A stretch of 64,000 nucleotides of DNA from Roseivivax sediminis (GCF_900112685.1 NZ_FOMS01000001.1:310001-374000), one strand, 5' to 3'. Counted from the stretch's first letter, positions 1 to 9,839 are shown. Numbers and translations are program-made. The notes: generated from the sequence alone by a model not told the origin.

Positions 1-1198
1 CCTTGGCGACGGTGAAGATATCCTTGTCGCCGCGGCCGCACATGTTCATGCAGATGATGTGATCGGACGGCAGCTCCGGCGCGATCTTGGCGACATGGGC
101 GAGGGCGTGGCTCGGCTCCAGCGCCGGGATGATGCCCTCGGTCTCGCAGGAAAGCTGGAACGCCTCCAGTGCCTCGGCATCGGTGATCGACACGTATTCG
201 GCGCGCCCGATCTCGTGCAGCCAGGCGTGTTCCGGCCCGATCCCCGGATAGTCGAGCCCCGCGGAGATCGAGAACCCTTCGAGGATCTGCCCGTCGTCGT
301 CCTGCAAAAGGTACGTGCGGTTGCCGTGCAGCACCCCCGGCCGCCCGCCGGTGAGCGACGCGCAATGCTCCATCTTGTCGTTCACGCCCTTGCCGCCGGC
401 CTCGACCCCGATGATACGCACCGACTTGTCGTCCAAGAACGGGTGGAAGAGCCCCATCGCGTTCGACCCGCCGCCGATCGCGGCGATCAGGGTGTCGGGC
501 AGACGGCCCTCCGCCTCTTCCATCTGGCGGCGCACCTCCTGGCCGATGATCGACTGGAAGTCGCGCACCATCGCCGGGTACGGGTGCGGGCCGGCCACGG
601 TGCCGATACAGTAGAACGTGTCCTTCACGTTCGTCACCCAGTCGCGCAGCGCGTCGTTCATCGCGTCCTTGAGCGTGCCCCGACCGCTCGTCACGGGAAT
701 GACCTCCGCCCCCAGAAGGCGCATGCGGAAGACGTTGGGCTGCTGGCGCTCGACGTCGTGGGCGCCCATGTAGACCACGCATTTCAAGCCGAACTTGGCG
801 CAGACCGTCGCCGTCGCGACGCCGTGCTGGCCGGCGCCGGTCTCCGCGATGATGCGTTCCTTGCCCATGCGGCGGGCAAGCAGGATCTGCCCCAGCACGT
901 TGTTGATCTTGTGCGCGCCGGTATGGTTCAGCTCGTCGCGCTTCATGTAGACCTTCGCGCCGCCAAGGCGTTCCGTCAGCCGCTCGGCGAAATAGAGCGG
1001 CGAGGGCCGACCGACATAGTGCTTCCAGAGGAAATCCATCTCCTCCCAGAAGCTCGGGTCGGTCTTGGCATGGGTGTAGCATTCGTCGAGCTCGAGGATC
1101 AGCGGCATCAGCGTCTCGGACACGAAGCGTCCGCCGAAATCGCCGAACCGGCCCTTTTCGTCGGGGCCCGACATGAAGGAATTCAGAAGCTCGGTCAT
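1..1198 (-). CDS. trpB: Tryptophan synthase beta chain (3' end outside window)
   Basis: This is the PLP-dependent beta subunit that condenses indole with L-serine to give tryptophan, working with TrpA in the cytoplasm. The frame opens [20 protein letters not shown] and carries the PLP-lysine region ([11 protein letters not shown]), the glycine-rich phosphate loop (GGGSNAMG) and a late CGRGDKDIF motif. About 399 residues are visible against a usual length near 405-410, so only the last few codons are missing. The ATG at 1196-1198 gives the standard N-terminus. The divergent neighbour starts about 130 bases away. Identification is secure. Confidence 0.97.
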   Translation of the reverse strand, partial: MTELLNSFMSGPDEKGRFGDFGGRFVSETLMPLILELDECYTHAKTDPSFWEEMDFLWKHYVGRPSPLYFAERLTERLGGAKVYMKRDELNHTGAHKINNVLGQILLARRMGKERIIAETGAGQHGVATATVCAKFGLKCVVYMGAHDVERQQPNVFRMRLLGAEVIPVTSGRGTLKDAMNDALRDWVTNVKDTFYCIGTVAGPHPYPAMVRDFQSIIGQEVRRQMEEAEGRLPDTLIAAIGGGSNAMGLFHPFLDDKSVRIIGVEAGGKGVNDKMEHCASLTGGRPGVLHGNRTYLLQDDDGQILEGFSISAGLDYPGIGPEHAWLHEIGRAEYVSITDAEALEAFQLSCETEGIIPALEPSHALAHVAKIAPELPSDHIICMNMCGRGDKDIFTVAK

Positions 1199-1327
1199 CG
1201 CTCTCTCCCCCGCGCGTGGTGACGAAGAGATGTAGGACAGACACGCGCCCGGCGCCACCCGGAATACGCTTGGTGGACGGGCGCGCGCGGCTTGGCTAGA
1301 CGGGCGCAAACCTGCGCCGGAGACGGG

Positions 1328-2377
1328 ATGACGAGACGGCTTTTCCTTCACGTCGGCATGCCCAAATGCGCCACGACCACGGTGCAGGGCTTCCTGCGCG
1401 CCGAACGGGACGCGCTCGCCCGGCGCGGCCTCGCCTACACGATGCCGGAGGCGGAGACCGACTGGAGCCAGGGCAACGGCGCAACTCTCGCCTCGCGCAT
1501 CCTGCACGGCGACGAAAGCTGGCGCCCCCTGCTCGATACCCATTTCGAGACGGACGGCGACGTTGTCATCAGTTCGGAAGTGTTTTTCGGCCTCTTCAAC
1601 GTCAAGCGCATGAACGACGTCGCGGACCACCTCGCCGCAAAGGGGGTGGAGACCTTCGTGATCGCCTATCTGCGGCGGCAGGATCTGTGGCTGGAATCCG
1701 ACTACAAGCAGATGGTGAAGTCCGCCAATTCCTGGGCGACGCCGCTCAAGGCGTGGGTCGACAAGCGCGAGCAGCAGGGCTTTCTGAACTACGCGATGAC
1801 GCTGACCTATTTCGGCGCCTTCTTCGGCCGCGACCACATCCGCCCGGTGCTACTGCGCGAAGGGCAAGGCCCGACCTTCGCGATCAAGGCGTTTCTCGAT
1901 ATCGTGGGCGTCGACGGCCTGCCGCGTCGCCGGCTGCGCCGGGCCGTCACACACAATGTCAGCCCGCCAACCGGCCTGATCGAGCCCGCGCGCCTCATCA
2001 AGGCGCGGATGCTGGAGGCCGGCGAGAGCCCGGAGCGGACGCATCGCGCGCTGCGCACCTTTTTCCGGGAGGCCCCGAAGGTGGTCGAGGTGCCCGCCCG
2101 CCGGTATCTGATGCCGGCGCAGAGCCGGTCGCGCGCGGCGCGGCTGCGCTTCGGCTCCAACGCCGACATGTGCGAGCGCTTCGACGTCGGGCCGAGCTTT
2201 GCCCAGGACATCGACGAGGATCCGGCGAGCGAGCCGCATCTGGGCCAGGAGGCCGCGCGCGTTCTCGACGCCTATCTCGCCCGGCGCGGCATGCCCGACC
2301 CCGACGCGCCGGAGCCACCCCCCGCGCCGGCCGGATCGCTGATCGCGCGCACGCTGCGGCGGCTCGGCCGGGGTTGA
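1328..2377 (+). CDS. Sulfotransferase-like P-loop protein
   Basis: A protein of 349 residues opening [20 protein letters not shown]. The [11 protein letters not shown] segment resembles the 5'-phosphosulfate-binding loop of PAPS-dependent sulfotransferases (usual form HIGLPKTGTT). The middle part has alternating beta/helix character and a run [15 protein letters not shown] typical of bacterial sulfotransferase-like proteins in glycan clusters. The C-terminus is proline/alanine rich. GGAG at 1319-1322 supports the ATG at 1328 over an upstream in-frame start. Substrate is unknown; the neighbouring pca genes give no obvious link. The Cys in place of the usual Thr/Gly in the loop makes the activity uncertain. 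Confidence 0.72.
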   Translation: MTRRLFLHVGMPKCATTTVQGFLRAERDALARRGLAYTMPEAETDWSQGNGATLASRILHGDESWRPLLDTHFETDGDVVISSEVFFGLFNVKRMNDVADHLAAKGVETFVIAYLRRQDLWLESDYKQMVKSANSWATPLKAWVDKREQQGFLNYAMTLTYFGAFFGRDHIRPVLLREGQGPTFAIKAFLDIVGVDGLPRRRLRRAVTHNVSPPTGLIEPARLIKARMLEAGESPERTHRALRTFFREAPKVVEVPARRYLMPAQSRSRAARLRFGSNADMCERFDVGPSFAQDIDEDPASEPHLGQEAARVLDAYLARRGMPDPDAPEPPPAPAGSLIARTLRRLGRG

Positions 2378-2441
2378 GGCGCGCATTCACATCGGCGGGC
2401 CGCATGGCTATCACCGGGGCGGGGCAACACGGAGGACCGCC

Positions 2442-3224
2442 ATGAAAATGGCCGAACTGGGCGGGCGCCGCCTGCATTACCGCGACGACGGCACCGGCGC
2501 GCCGGTGGTCTTCGCCAATTCGCTGGGCACCGACCTTCGGCTCTGGGACGCGGTCCTGCCGCACCTGCCCGAGGGCCTTCGGATCATCCGCTACGACAAG
2601 CGCGGCCACGGCCTGTCGGACTGTTCCAAGGGCCCCTACAAGATGGGCGAGCTGGTCAGCGACGTCGAAGCGCTGCTCGACCATCTGGAGGTGCGCGAGG
2701 CGGTGTTCGTGGGGCTCTCCATCGGCGGGATGATCGCGCAGGGTCTGGCGACCAAGCGCCCCGATCTCGTGCGCGCGATGGTGCTGTCGAACACCGGCGC
2801 CAAGATCGGCACGCGCGAGATGTGGGGCGACCGGATCGCCGCCGTCGAAAAGGGCGGCATCGCGGCGCTCGCCGATCCGATCCTCGAACGCTGGTTCTCT
2901 GCCGGGTTCCGCCGGACGGACGCGTTTCACGCCTGGCGCAACATGCTGCTGCGCCAGCCGGTGGAGGGCTATCTCGGCTGCTGCCACGCCATCGCCGGCA
3001 GCGATTTCTACGCCACCACCGCGGCGCTGCGCCTGCCGACGTTGGGCATCGCCGGATCGGAGGACGGCTCGACCCCGCCCGACCTCGTGCGCGAAACGAC
3101 GGAACTCGTGCCCGGGTCGGCATTCGAGATCCTGCGCGGCGCCGGCCACCTGCCCTGCGTGGAGAAGCCCGAGGACTATGCCGGGAAGCTGACTGCCTTC
3201 CTGCGCGCGCAGGGCCATGTCTGA
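2442..3224 (+). CDS. pcaD: 3-oxoadipate enol-lactonase
   Basis: An alpha/beta hydrolase of 260 residues that opens the enol-lactone ring to 3-oxoadipate in the protocatechuate branch of the beta-ketoadipate pathway. Visible are the oxyanion segment ANSLGTDLRLWD, the YDKRGHGLSD strand-turn, the nucleophile elbow GLSIGGMIAQG, a late acid in AGSEDGSTPP and the catalytic His in GAGHLPCVEKP. GGAGG just upstream sets the ATG start. It overlaps the next gene by 8 bases, and pcaB follows, so the three are probably one transcript. No pcaGH, pcaC or pcaQ lies in this window. Confidence 0.93.
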   Translation: MKMAELGGRRLHYRDDGTGAPVVFANSLGTDLRLWDAVLPHLPEGLRIIRYDKRGHGLSDCSKGPYKMGELVSDVEALLDHLEVREAVFVGLSIGGMIAQGLATKRPDLVRAMVLSNTGAKIGTREMWGDRIAAVEKGGIAALADPILERWFSAGFRRTDAFHAWRNMLLRQPVEGYLGCCHAIAGSDFYATTAALRLPTLGIAGSEDGSTPPDLVRETTELVPGSAFEILRGAGHLPCVEKPEDYAGKLTAFLRAQGHV

Positions 3225-3933
3225 GCGGGACATCCTGCTCGTCCACGGCTCTTGCCACGGCGCGTGGTGCTGGCGCGACGTGATGCCGGCGTTGGAGGCG
3301 CGCGGCCACGCTGTGCGCGCGATCGACCTGCCCTCGCACGGTGCCGACCGGACCCCGGTCGCGGAGGTGACGCTGGACCTCTACGGCCAGGCGATCCTCG
3401 CCGCGCTGGACCGGCCGGCGATGGTGGTCGGCCATTCCATGGCCGGCTACCCGATCAGCCGCGCGGCCGAGATCGACCCGTCCCGCATCGCGCGGCTGGT
3501 CTATCTTTGCGCCTACGTGCCCTGGCCTGGGCTCGGCCTCGTGGAGATGCGCCGCCGCGCGCCGCGCCAGCCGATCCTGAAGGCGCTGGAGAAATCGGCG
3601 GACGGGCTGAGCTTCTCCATCCTGCCCGAACACGCGCGCGAGGTATTTTACCACGACTGCCCTGACGAATCGGTGGAGTACGCGCTCGCGCGGGTCTGCC
3701 CGCAGCCCGTGCGCCCGCAGGAGACGCCGGTGACACTGGGCCCGCGCTACGCCTCGGTGCCGCGCAGCTACGTCGTCTGCGAGGAGGACGGCGCGATCCC
3801 GACGGAGTTCCAGCGGACGATGGCCGCGGACTTCGCCCCTGCCGACGTCCACGCCCTGCCCGGCTCCCACTCGCCCTTCTTCGCGCGGCCCGCTGCGCTG
3901 GCCGATCTTCTTCACGACATCGCGGAGCCCTGA
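3217..3933 (+). CDS. Alpha/beta hydrolase (plant-esterase-like) between pcaD and pcaB
   Basis: A 238-residue alpha/beta hydrolase. It starts DILLVHGSCHGAWCW, a motif typical of the salicylate-methylesterase/hydroxynitrile-lyase group, with nucleophile elbow VVGHSMAGYP and a C-terminal His in ALPGSHSPFFARP. The start overlaps the pcaD stop by 8 bases and pcaB begins 1 base after its stop, so it is translationally coupled into the pca block. The location suggests a role in releasing or opening an aromatic ester or lactone feeding the pathway, but the substrate is not shown. It is not a second PcaD by sequence. Confidence 0.85.
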   Translation: MSERDILLVHGSCHGAWCWRDVMPALEARGHAVRAIDLPSHGADRTPVAEVTLDLYGQAILAALDRPAMVVGHSMAGYPISRAAEIDPSRIARLVYLCAYVPWPGLGLVEMRRRAPRQPILKALEKSADGLSFSILPEHAREVFYHDCPDESVEYALARVCPQPVRPQETPVTLGPRYASVPRSYVVCEEDGAIPTEFQRTMAADFAPADVHALPGSHSPFFARPAALADLLHDIAEP

Positions 3934-3934
3934 C

Positions 3935-5251
3935 ATGCCCGACGCCTTTTCCAGCCATCTCTACGCCCGGCTCTTCCCGACCGGAGAGGTCGGGCGGCTC
4001 TTCACCGACAGCGCCGAGATCCGTGCGATGATGCTGGTGGAGGGCGCGCTGGCGAAGGCGCAGGGCGCCGCCGGCATCATCCCCGAGATCAGCGCCGCGG
4101 CGATCCACCGTGCGGCGATGGAGGTGCAGATCGACCCCGCCGACCTCGCCGAGGCGACGGGGGAAAACGGCGTGCCCGTCCCCGCGCTCGTCGCCGCCTT
4201 CCGCGCGGCGATGAACGCGCCGGAACACGCGCAGTACCTGCATTGGGGCGCGACCTCGCAGGACATCGCCGACACCGCGCTGATGCTGCGCCTGCGGCAG
4301 GTGATCGGCCATTACGAGGCGAGGCTCGACGCGGTGCTGCACCACCTCGGCCGCCTCGCCCGCGATCATGCGGACACGCCGATGGCCGCGCGCACCTACG
4401 GACAGCACGCCACGCCCACCAGCTTCGGCGCCGTGGCCGCGTCCTGGGGCTGGCCGCTCCTCAACCTGCGGCGGGAGACCGAGGCACTGCGCGCCGCCCT
4501 GCCAGTCTCCCTCTCGGGCGCCGCCGGCACGGCCGAGGCGCTGGAGCCCGAGGCGCCGGCGCTGCGCGCGGCGCTGGCCGAGGCGCTTGGCCTCGCCGAT
4601 CCCGGCCGCTCCTGGCACACAGACCGCGCGCCTGTCACCGGCCTTGCCGCCTGGGCCGCGCGTGTCGCGGCGGCGCTGGCGAAGATCGGCGTGGATGTCA
4701 CGCTCGGCACACAGTCCGGTATCGCGGAGCTGCGGCTCGGGCGCGCCGGCGGCTCCTCCACCATGCCGCAGAAGCAGAACCCGGTCGGCGCCGCGGCGAT
4801 CGAGGCGCTGGCGGCTCAGGTGCAGGGCGCCAACGCGGTGCTGCAATCGGCCGGCACCCAGGCGCAGCAGCGCGACGGCGCGGCGTGGTTCACCGAATGG
4901 CTGACGCTGCCGCCCCTCGCCCTCGGCCTCGCCGCAGCGCTCACGCGCGCGGAGACCCTGCTGGGGAGCCTTGCGCCCGATACGGAGGCGATGCAGCGCA
5001 TCCTGTCGCAGAGCCAGGGCCTGATGGCCGCCGAAGCGCTGGGCTTCGCTCTGACAACGCGGATGTCGCGCACGGAGGCTCAGGCGGAGGTGAAGGCGCT
5101 TGCCCGGCAGGTGATCGGTACCGGCGGCCACCTGCGAGACGCGGCGCTGGCAAGATGGCCCGAAATCGACCCCGCGCTCTTCGATCCGGCGCAGGAGATG
5201 GGCCAGGCCCCGGCCGAGGCACGCGCCTTCGCAGCGGCCCTGCGCCTCTGA
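3935..5251 (+). CDS. pcaB: 3-carboxy-cis,cis-muconate cycloisomerase
   Basis: Class II cycloisomerase of the fumarase/aspartase superfamily, 438 residues, which lactonises 3-carboxy-cis,cis-muconate in the protocatechuate pathway. The superfamily signature GGSSTMPQKQNPVGAAA is clear, as are the upstream HWGATSQDIADT and ARTYGQHATPT segments that form the other parts of the composite active site. Length matches bacterial PcaB. It follows the esterase with no intergenic space. No lesion seen. Confidence 0.95.
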   Translation: MPDAFSSHLYARLFPTGEVGRLFTDSAEIRAMMLVEGALAKAQGAAGIIPEISAAAIHRAAMEVQIDPADLAEATGENGVPVPALVAAFRAAMNAPEHAQYLHWGATSQDIADTALMLRLRQVIGHYEARLDAVLHHLGRLARDHADTPMAARTYGQHATPTSFGAVAASWGWPLLNLRRETEALRAALPVSLSGAAGTAEALEPEAPALRAALAEALGLADPGRSWHTDRAPVTGLAAWAARVAAALAKIGVDVTLGTQSGIAELRLGRAGGSSTMPQKQNPVGAAAIEALAAQVQGANAVLQSAGTQAQQRDGAAWFTEWLTLPPLALGLAAALTRAETLLGSLAPDTEAMQRILSQSQGLMAAEALGFALTTRMSRTEAQAEVKALARQVIGTGGHLRDAALARWPEIDPALFDPAQEMGQAPAEARAFAAALRL

Positions 5252-5417
5252 TCCGCCTCCCGGCCAATCCGGTGCGGAGCGCGTTCGACACCCCCGCGCC
5301 AACGCTCCGCCGCTCTTTCAACCGTCTTGAACGCAGGATGACGCCGGCAGGTGCGACCGTAGCAAGCGACGCCGCCGCGCGCCCATCGCATAGGCCGAAA
5401 CGAATGTAAGTTTGGCC

Positions 5418-5446
5418 TTGGAACAAACCGGCATGGAATCTAGTAT
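5418..5446 (+). promoter_or_regulatory. Possible sigma70-type promoter upstream of the ArsR gene
   Basis: TTGGAA at 5418-5423 and TAGTAT at 5441-5446 are separated by 17 bases and match 4 of 6 positions each to the consensus. They sit about 50 bases before the regulator start in an AT-richer stretch between pcaB and the regulator. Sequence inspection only. Confidence 0.35.
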
Positions 5447-5499
5447 TACAGATACATGATATGCGACAACGAAGTCACCCGGACCGGAGGCGTATTCCC

Positions 5500-5811
5500 G
5501 TGACGATGGACGACGCATCCTCCAAGGCAGTCGCCGGCTTCGACGGTGTCGACGACGCCACATGCTACCTCAAGACGCTTGGGCACCGCGGGCGCCTTCT
5601 CATCCTGCATCATTTGCAGGGCGGTGAGAAGTCGGTCGGCGAGCTTGAGCACCTGCTGAATACCCGGCAGGCAGCGGTGAGCCAGATGCTCGCGCGGCTC
5701 CGTGACGATGCGCTTGTCCAGACCCGGCGTGAAGGCAAGACGATCTACTATCGCCTGCATGATCGCGATACCGAAGACGTGCTGAGGCTTCTGCGCAGCA
5801 AGTTCGCCTGA
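5500..5811 (+). CDS. ArsR-family winged-helix regulator
   Basis: A small DNA-binding repressor of about 103 residues. The core LKTLGHRGRLLILHHL, then NTRQAAVSQMLARLRDD as recognition helix, then RREGKTIYYRL as wing is classic ArsR. It resembles the sulfide/redox-sensing BigR/SqrR branch, but only one cysteine (TCYLKTL) is present, whereas that branch uses two, so redox sensing by a Cys pair is unlikely. GGAGG at 5486-5490 is 9 bases from GTG 5500 and 15 from ATG 5506, so GTG is preferred. Targets are unknown; pcaB upstream and the convergent acyl-CoA synthetase are the nearest candidates. Confidence 0.85.
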   Translation: MTMDDASSKAVAGFDGVDDATCYLKTLGHRGRLLILHHLQGGEKSVGELEHLLNTRQAAVSQMLARLRDDALVQTRREGKTIYYRLHDRDTEDVLRLLRSKFA

Positions 5812-5874
5812 ACCGCCACCCGCGCCTCGGGCAGCGGGGCCGAGGCGCAGCGCCCCGGCCGTATCGCCCCCGGG

Positions 5875-7776
5875 TCAGGCCGCAGCCGAAGCCGGCGGAT
5901 CGGCCCGCTCCCACGGCCGTGTGAAGGCTCCCAGAATATCGCCGATTTCCTTGTCCGTCGCGCCGTGGCCTGTCACCTGCGCCACCAGTCCGCGCGTCTT
6001 GTCGTCGATCACCCAGGTGACCCGCGCCGGGCTGCCGGCGGTCTCCAGCGCCCCGTTGTAGACGCGGGCGATGGCAAGCTTGCGCAGATCCGGCTTGAAC
6101 ACCTTTCCCACCGCTGTCTTCGGCAACTCGTCGAGGATCGTCAGGTGCTTGGGATAAGCCGCCCGTTCATGCACATGCGTGCGGCAATGGGCCATCAACT
6201 CCTCCACGGTGACCTCGGCGCCGTCCACCAGTTCCACGAAGGCGCAGGGCAACTCTCCCGAATGCGCGTCCGGCTGACCGATGGCGCCGGCGAAGGCCAC
6301 CGCCGGATGGGCCAGCAGCGCCTCCTCGATCTCTGCGGGGTCGATGTTGTGCCCGCCGCGGATGATCAGGTCCTTCGCCCGTCCGGTGATCCAAAGATAA
6401 CCGTCCGGGTCGATGCGCCCCAGATCGCCGGTGCGCAGATACAGCCCCTCGTGAAAGAGGTCGCGGTTCTTGTCCTCCTCGGTATAGGTCGACCCGGCAT
6501 AGACCCCGGGGTTGGAGATGCAGATCTCCCCGATCTCGTCCGGGGCACATTCCTTCGGCCCCTCCGGCGTCTGCCGAACGATCTTCACATGGGTATAGGG
6601 GAACGGGATGCCGACGCTGCCGACCTTCTTCTCGCCGCTCGGCGGGTTGCAGGAGACAAGGCAGGTCGCCTCTGTCAGCCCGTACCCCTCCACGATCGTC
6701 ACGCCCGAGGCCTTCTCGAACCGCCGGAACAGCTCCAGCGGCATCGGCGCGGACCCCGAGAAGGCGGTTTTCACGGTCGAGACATCCGCGTCCACCTCGC
6801 GCTGCATGAGCGCGGACACCGCCGTCGGCACGGTGATGATGAAGGTGATCTTCCATCGCTCGACGAGCTTCCAGAAATTGTCGAAAACGCCCTCGCCGCG
6901 ATAGCCCTGCGGCGTCGGGAACACCACATGCGCGCCCGACGCGACCGCCGCCATCAGGATCACGTGGCAGGCGAAGACATGGAACAGCGGCAGCGGGCAC
7001 ATGATGTTGTCCTCTTCCGAGAACAGCAGACGGTGGCCGAGCCAGCCGTTGTAGATCATCCCCGAATAGAGATGCTGTGCCACCTTCGGCATCCCCGTGG
7101 TGCCGCCGGTGTGGAAATACGCGGCGACCCGGTCCTCGCCCGGATCCTCGAATTGCAGGCTTTTCGGCTGGCGCGCGACCTCGCGCCCGAAATCCTTTAC
7201 GTCGGCATGATCCTTGCCCCCGATCCGCGGGCGGATCAGAGGCACGAGCCAGGATTTCGGCGGCGACAGGTAGCGGTTGAGATCGACATGCAGGATCGTC
7301 GTCACGCCCGGCGCATGCCGCACCGCCTCGTGCACCTTCTGCGCCACGTCCGACTTCGGGAACGGCTTCAGCGTCACCACAACCTTGGCGCCGGTCTCGC
7401 GCAGGATCGCGCCGATCTGCTCGGGCTCCAGCAGCGGGTTGATCGGGTTGACGATTCCCGCCACCGCGCCGCCCAGCAGCGTCACCGTGGTCTCGTTGCA
7501 ATTGGGCAGCACGTAGGCGACCACGTCGCGCTCGCCGACGCCGAGCGACCGGAACAGATTCGCCGCCTGCACGCTGCGCTCGTGCAGCGCCCGCCAGGTC
7601 AGCGTCTCGGCCCTGTCGCCCGGACCCGAGAAGATCTGGTAGGACACCGCGGGCCGGTCGGCGAACCGCTCCGCCGTGCGCGACAGAAGCCCGTAGAACG
7701 TTTTCGGCAGGTCGCGCTCCGCCCATGGCATCTCGGACTCGATGGCGTCGCGATCCGCGAACGAGGCGAAGGTCAT
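5875..7776 (-). CDS. Acyl-CoA synthetase (AMP-forming)
   Basis: A 633-residue member of the adenylate-forming superfamily that activates a carboxylic acid via acyl-AMP to the CoA thioester. Core motifs in order are YFHTGGTTGMPK (phosphate loop), GYGLTEATC, LYLRTGDLGR and the C-terminal PKTAVGKVFK with the catalytic lysine. The ATG at 7776 is preceded by GGGAGGA with suitable spacing, so longer in-frame versions are not needed. Chain length specificity cannot be read; overall form is that of a medium/long-chain fatty or aryl acid ligase. It is divergent from dnaX across about 290 bases containing a repeat. Confidence 0.92.
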   Translation of the reverse strand: MTFASFADRDAIESEMPWAERDLPKTFYGLLSRTAERFADRPAVSYQIFSGPGDRAETLTWRALHERSVQAANLFRSLGVGERDVVAYVLPNCNETTVTLLGGAVAGIVNPINPLLEPEQIGAILRETGAKVVVTLKPFPKSDVAQKVHEAVRHAPGVTTILHVDLNRYLSPPKSWLVPLIRPRIGGKDHADVKDFGREVARQPKSLQFEDPGEDRVAAYFHTGGTTGMPKVAQHLYSGMIYNGWLGHRLLFSEEDNIMCPLPLFHVFACHVILMAAVASGAHVVFPTPQGYRGEGVFDNFWKLVERWKITFIITVPTAVSALMQREVDADVSTVKTAFSGSAPMPLELFRRFEKASGVTIVEGYGLTEATCLVSCNPPSGEKKVGSVGIPFPYTHVKIVRQTPEGPKECAPDEIGEICISNPGVYAGSTYTEEDKNRDLFHEGLYLRTGDLGRIDPDGYLWITGRAKDLIIRGGHNIDPAEIEEALLAHPAVAFAGAIGQPDAHSGELPCAFVELVDGAEVTVEELMAHCRTHVHERAAYPKHLTILDELPKTAVGKVFKPDLRKLAIARVYNGALETAGSPARVTWVIDDKTRGLVAQVTGHGATDKEIGDILGAFTRPWERADPPASAAA

Positions 7777-7927
7777 CGGCAGGGTCCTCCCAGATTGTCT
7801 CCCGGACCCGAGTGTCGCGCGACATGCCGCGTCTTCGCAAGGGCGACCGACGCAACGACAGACCGATGATGACGCCACGTCCTCCACCCGCGCGTCCCGC
7901 CGATGGCACGGCCGCCCGCGCGCCCGC

Positions 7928-7976
7928 TTCTTTGGGACAGAAATACTCCGGAGAGCGCGAGAGGCAGCGCCCCTCG
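7928..7976. repeat. Intergenic AAATACTC repeat with adjoining hairpin (copy 1)
   Basis: The segment runs TTCTTTGGGACAGAAATACT then CCGGAGAG, followed directly by an imperfect hairpin with arms GCGAGAGGC and GCCCCTCGC (7956-7976). The same pairing of an AAATACTC core with a GCGAGGGGC hairpin recurs at 23246-23294, and the core recurs at 13624-13655 and 13864-13895. It lies between the divergent acyl-CoA synthetase and dnaX genes. The remaining about 200 bases of this gap show nothing recognisable. Confidence 0.6.
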
Positions 7977-8068
7977 CCCGCGGCGCGCCGCCGCGCGCGC
8001 CGCGGCCTCGCCGGTGGACGCCGCCGGCGCCGCCCCGTACTCTGCCCCGGCCCGCAACGGAGTCGTAG

Positions 8069-9823
8069 ATGACCGACAGTCCCGCCTACCAGGTGCTCGC
8101 CCGGAAATACCGCCCCGAGACCTTCGCCGATCTCGTCGGCCAGGACGCGATGGTCCGCACGCTGCGCAACGCCTTCGACGTCGGGCGCATCGCGCAGGCC
8201 TTCATCATGACGGGCATCCGCGGCACCGGGAAGACGACCACCGCGCGGATCATCGCCAAGGGCATGAACTGCATCGGCAAGGACGGCACCGGCGGGCCGA
8301 CGACCGAACCGTGCGGCGAGTGCGAACACTGCCGCGCGATCATGGAAGGGCGGCATGTAGATGTGCTGGAAATGGACGCTGCCTCCAATACCGGCGTCGG
8401 CGACATGCGGGAGATCATCGACAGCGTGCATTACCGGGCGGCCTCGGCGCGCTACAAGATCTACATCATCGACGAGGTCCACATGCTGTCGACGAGCGCG
8501 TTCAACGCGCTCCTGAAGACGCTTGAGGAGCCGCCCGCCCACGTGAAGTTCATCTTCGCGACGACCGAGATCCGCAAGGTCCCGGTGACGGTCCTGTCAC
8601 GCTGCCAGCGCTTCGATTTGCGCCGGATCGAACCCGAGACGATGATCGCGCTCCTGCGCCGCATCGCCGATGCCGAGGGTGCGGAGATCGCGGGCGATGC
8701 ACTCGCGCTCATCACCCGCGCCGCCGAGGGCTCGGCCCGCGACGCGACCTCGCTGCTCGACCAGGCGATCAGCCACGGCGCCGGCGAGACCACGGCCGAG
8801 GAAGTGCGCGCGATGCTCGGCCTCGCCGATCGTGCCCGGGTCATGGACCTCTTCGAGCTGATCATGCGCGGCGATCCCTCGGGGGCGCTCACCGAACTCG
8901 GCGCGCAATACTCGGACGGCGCCGATCCGATGGCGGTGCTGCGCGATCTGGCCGAGATCACGCACTGGGTGTCGGTGGTCAAGATCACGCCCGAGGCGGC
9001 GGAGGATCCCACCATCGCCCCCGAGGAACGCAGCCGTGGCCTGTCGCTGGCCGAGGGGCTGGGCATGCGCCCGCTCACGCGGCTCTGGCAGATGCTGCTG
9101 AAGGCGCTCGACGAGGTCGCGCAGGCGCCAAACGCGATGATGGCCGCCGAGATGGCGATCATCCGCATGACCCATGTCGCCGAGTTGCCGAGCCCCGAGG
9201 AACTCGTGCGCAAGCTGCAATCGGAGGCGCCGCCGCCCCCCGGCCCCGCCGGTCCGGCTGCGGGCTCCGGCGCCCATTCCGCCGGCCCGCAGGCCGCAAG
9301 CGGCCCGGCGCCCACGCATCACGGCCCGGCCGGGCCCTCGGCCAGCGCCGGCGGCGCGGCTACCGCGCTCGCCGCCGACCAGGCGCTCGCCCGCTATCCG
9401 ACCTTCGACCACGTCGTCGAACTCATCCGGGTCAACCGCGACGGCAAGCTGCTTATCGACGTCGAGGGCGGGGTGCGACTGGCCGCCTATCAGCCCGGCC
9501 GGATCGAGTTCACGCCGACACCCGAAGCGCCCGCCGATCTCGCGTCGCGACTCGGCGCTGCACTCGGCCGCTGGACCGGCAACCGCTGGGCGGTGAGCGT
9601 CGTCAACGGCGCCGAGGCGCCGACGATCTTCGAGACCCGCAACGCCGACCGCCTCGCCCGCGAGGCCGAGGCGTCGGAGCACCCGATGGTGCAAGCCGTC
9701 CTCGCCGCCTTCCCGAAGGCGAAGATCGCTGCCATCCGAACCGAGGCCGAGGTCGTGCAGGAGGCCGAGACCGAGGCGCTGCCCGAGGTCGAGGACGAAT
9801 GGGACCCGTTCGAGGAAGACTGA
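8069..9823 (+). CDS. dnaX: DNA polymerase III subunit gamma/tau
   Basis: Clamp-loader ATPase of the replicative polymerase, 584 residues. N-terminal AAA+ motifs are plain: LARKYRPETFADLVGQ, Walker A GIRGTGKTTTAR, the zinc-binding CGECEHC segment, Walker B IIDEVHMLS and sensor/arginine finger LSRCQRFDLRRIE. A proline/glycine/alanine-rich linker follows around residues 385-425, then a conserved C-terminal domain and an acidic tail. ybaB and recR, its usual partners, follow but are separated by a gene on the opposite strand. Confidence 0.97.
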   Translation: MTDSPAYQVLARKYRPETFADLVGQDAMVRTLRNAFDVGRIAQAFIMTGIRGTGKTTTARIIAKGMNCIGKDGTGGPTTEPCGECEHCRAIMEGRHVDVLEMDAASNTGVGDMREIIDSVHYRAASARYKIYIIDEVHMLSTSAFNALLKTLEEPPAHVKFIFATTEIRKVPVTVLSRCQRFDLRRIEPETMIALLRRIADAEGAEIAGDALALITRAAEGSARDATSLLDQAISHGAGETTAEEVRAMLGLADRARVMDLFELIMRGDPSGALTELGAQYSDGADPMAVLRDLAEITHWVSVVKITPEAAEDPTIAPEERSRGLSLAEGLGMRPLTRLWQMLLKALDEVAQAPNAMMAAEMAIIRMTHVAELPSPEELVRKLQSEAPPPPGPAGPAAGSGAHSAGPQAASGPAPTHHGPAGPSASAGGAATALAADQALARYPTFDHVVELIRVNRDGKLLIDVEGGVRLAAYQPGRIEFTPTPEAPADLASRLGAALGRWTGNRWAVSVVNGAEAPTIFETRNADRLAREAEASEHPMVQAVLAAFPKAKIAAIRTEAEVVQEAETEALPEVEDEWDPFEED

Positions 9824-9839
9824 CGGCCCCCGGGCTCCC

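Noticed and set aside
2656-5302. Long minus-strand frames (over 400 codons) opposite the pca genes
   Set aside because: Low-complexity Arg/Ala/Gly translations with no motifs, fully covered by well-supported plus-strand genes.
7777-8068. Signal recognition particle RNA upstream of dnaX
   Set aside because: This position holds the SRP RNA gene in some bacteria, but the conserved GGAAG/AGCAG core is not present here.
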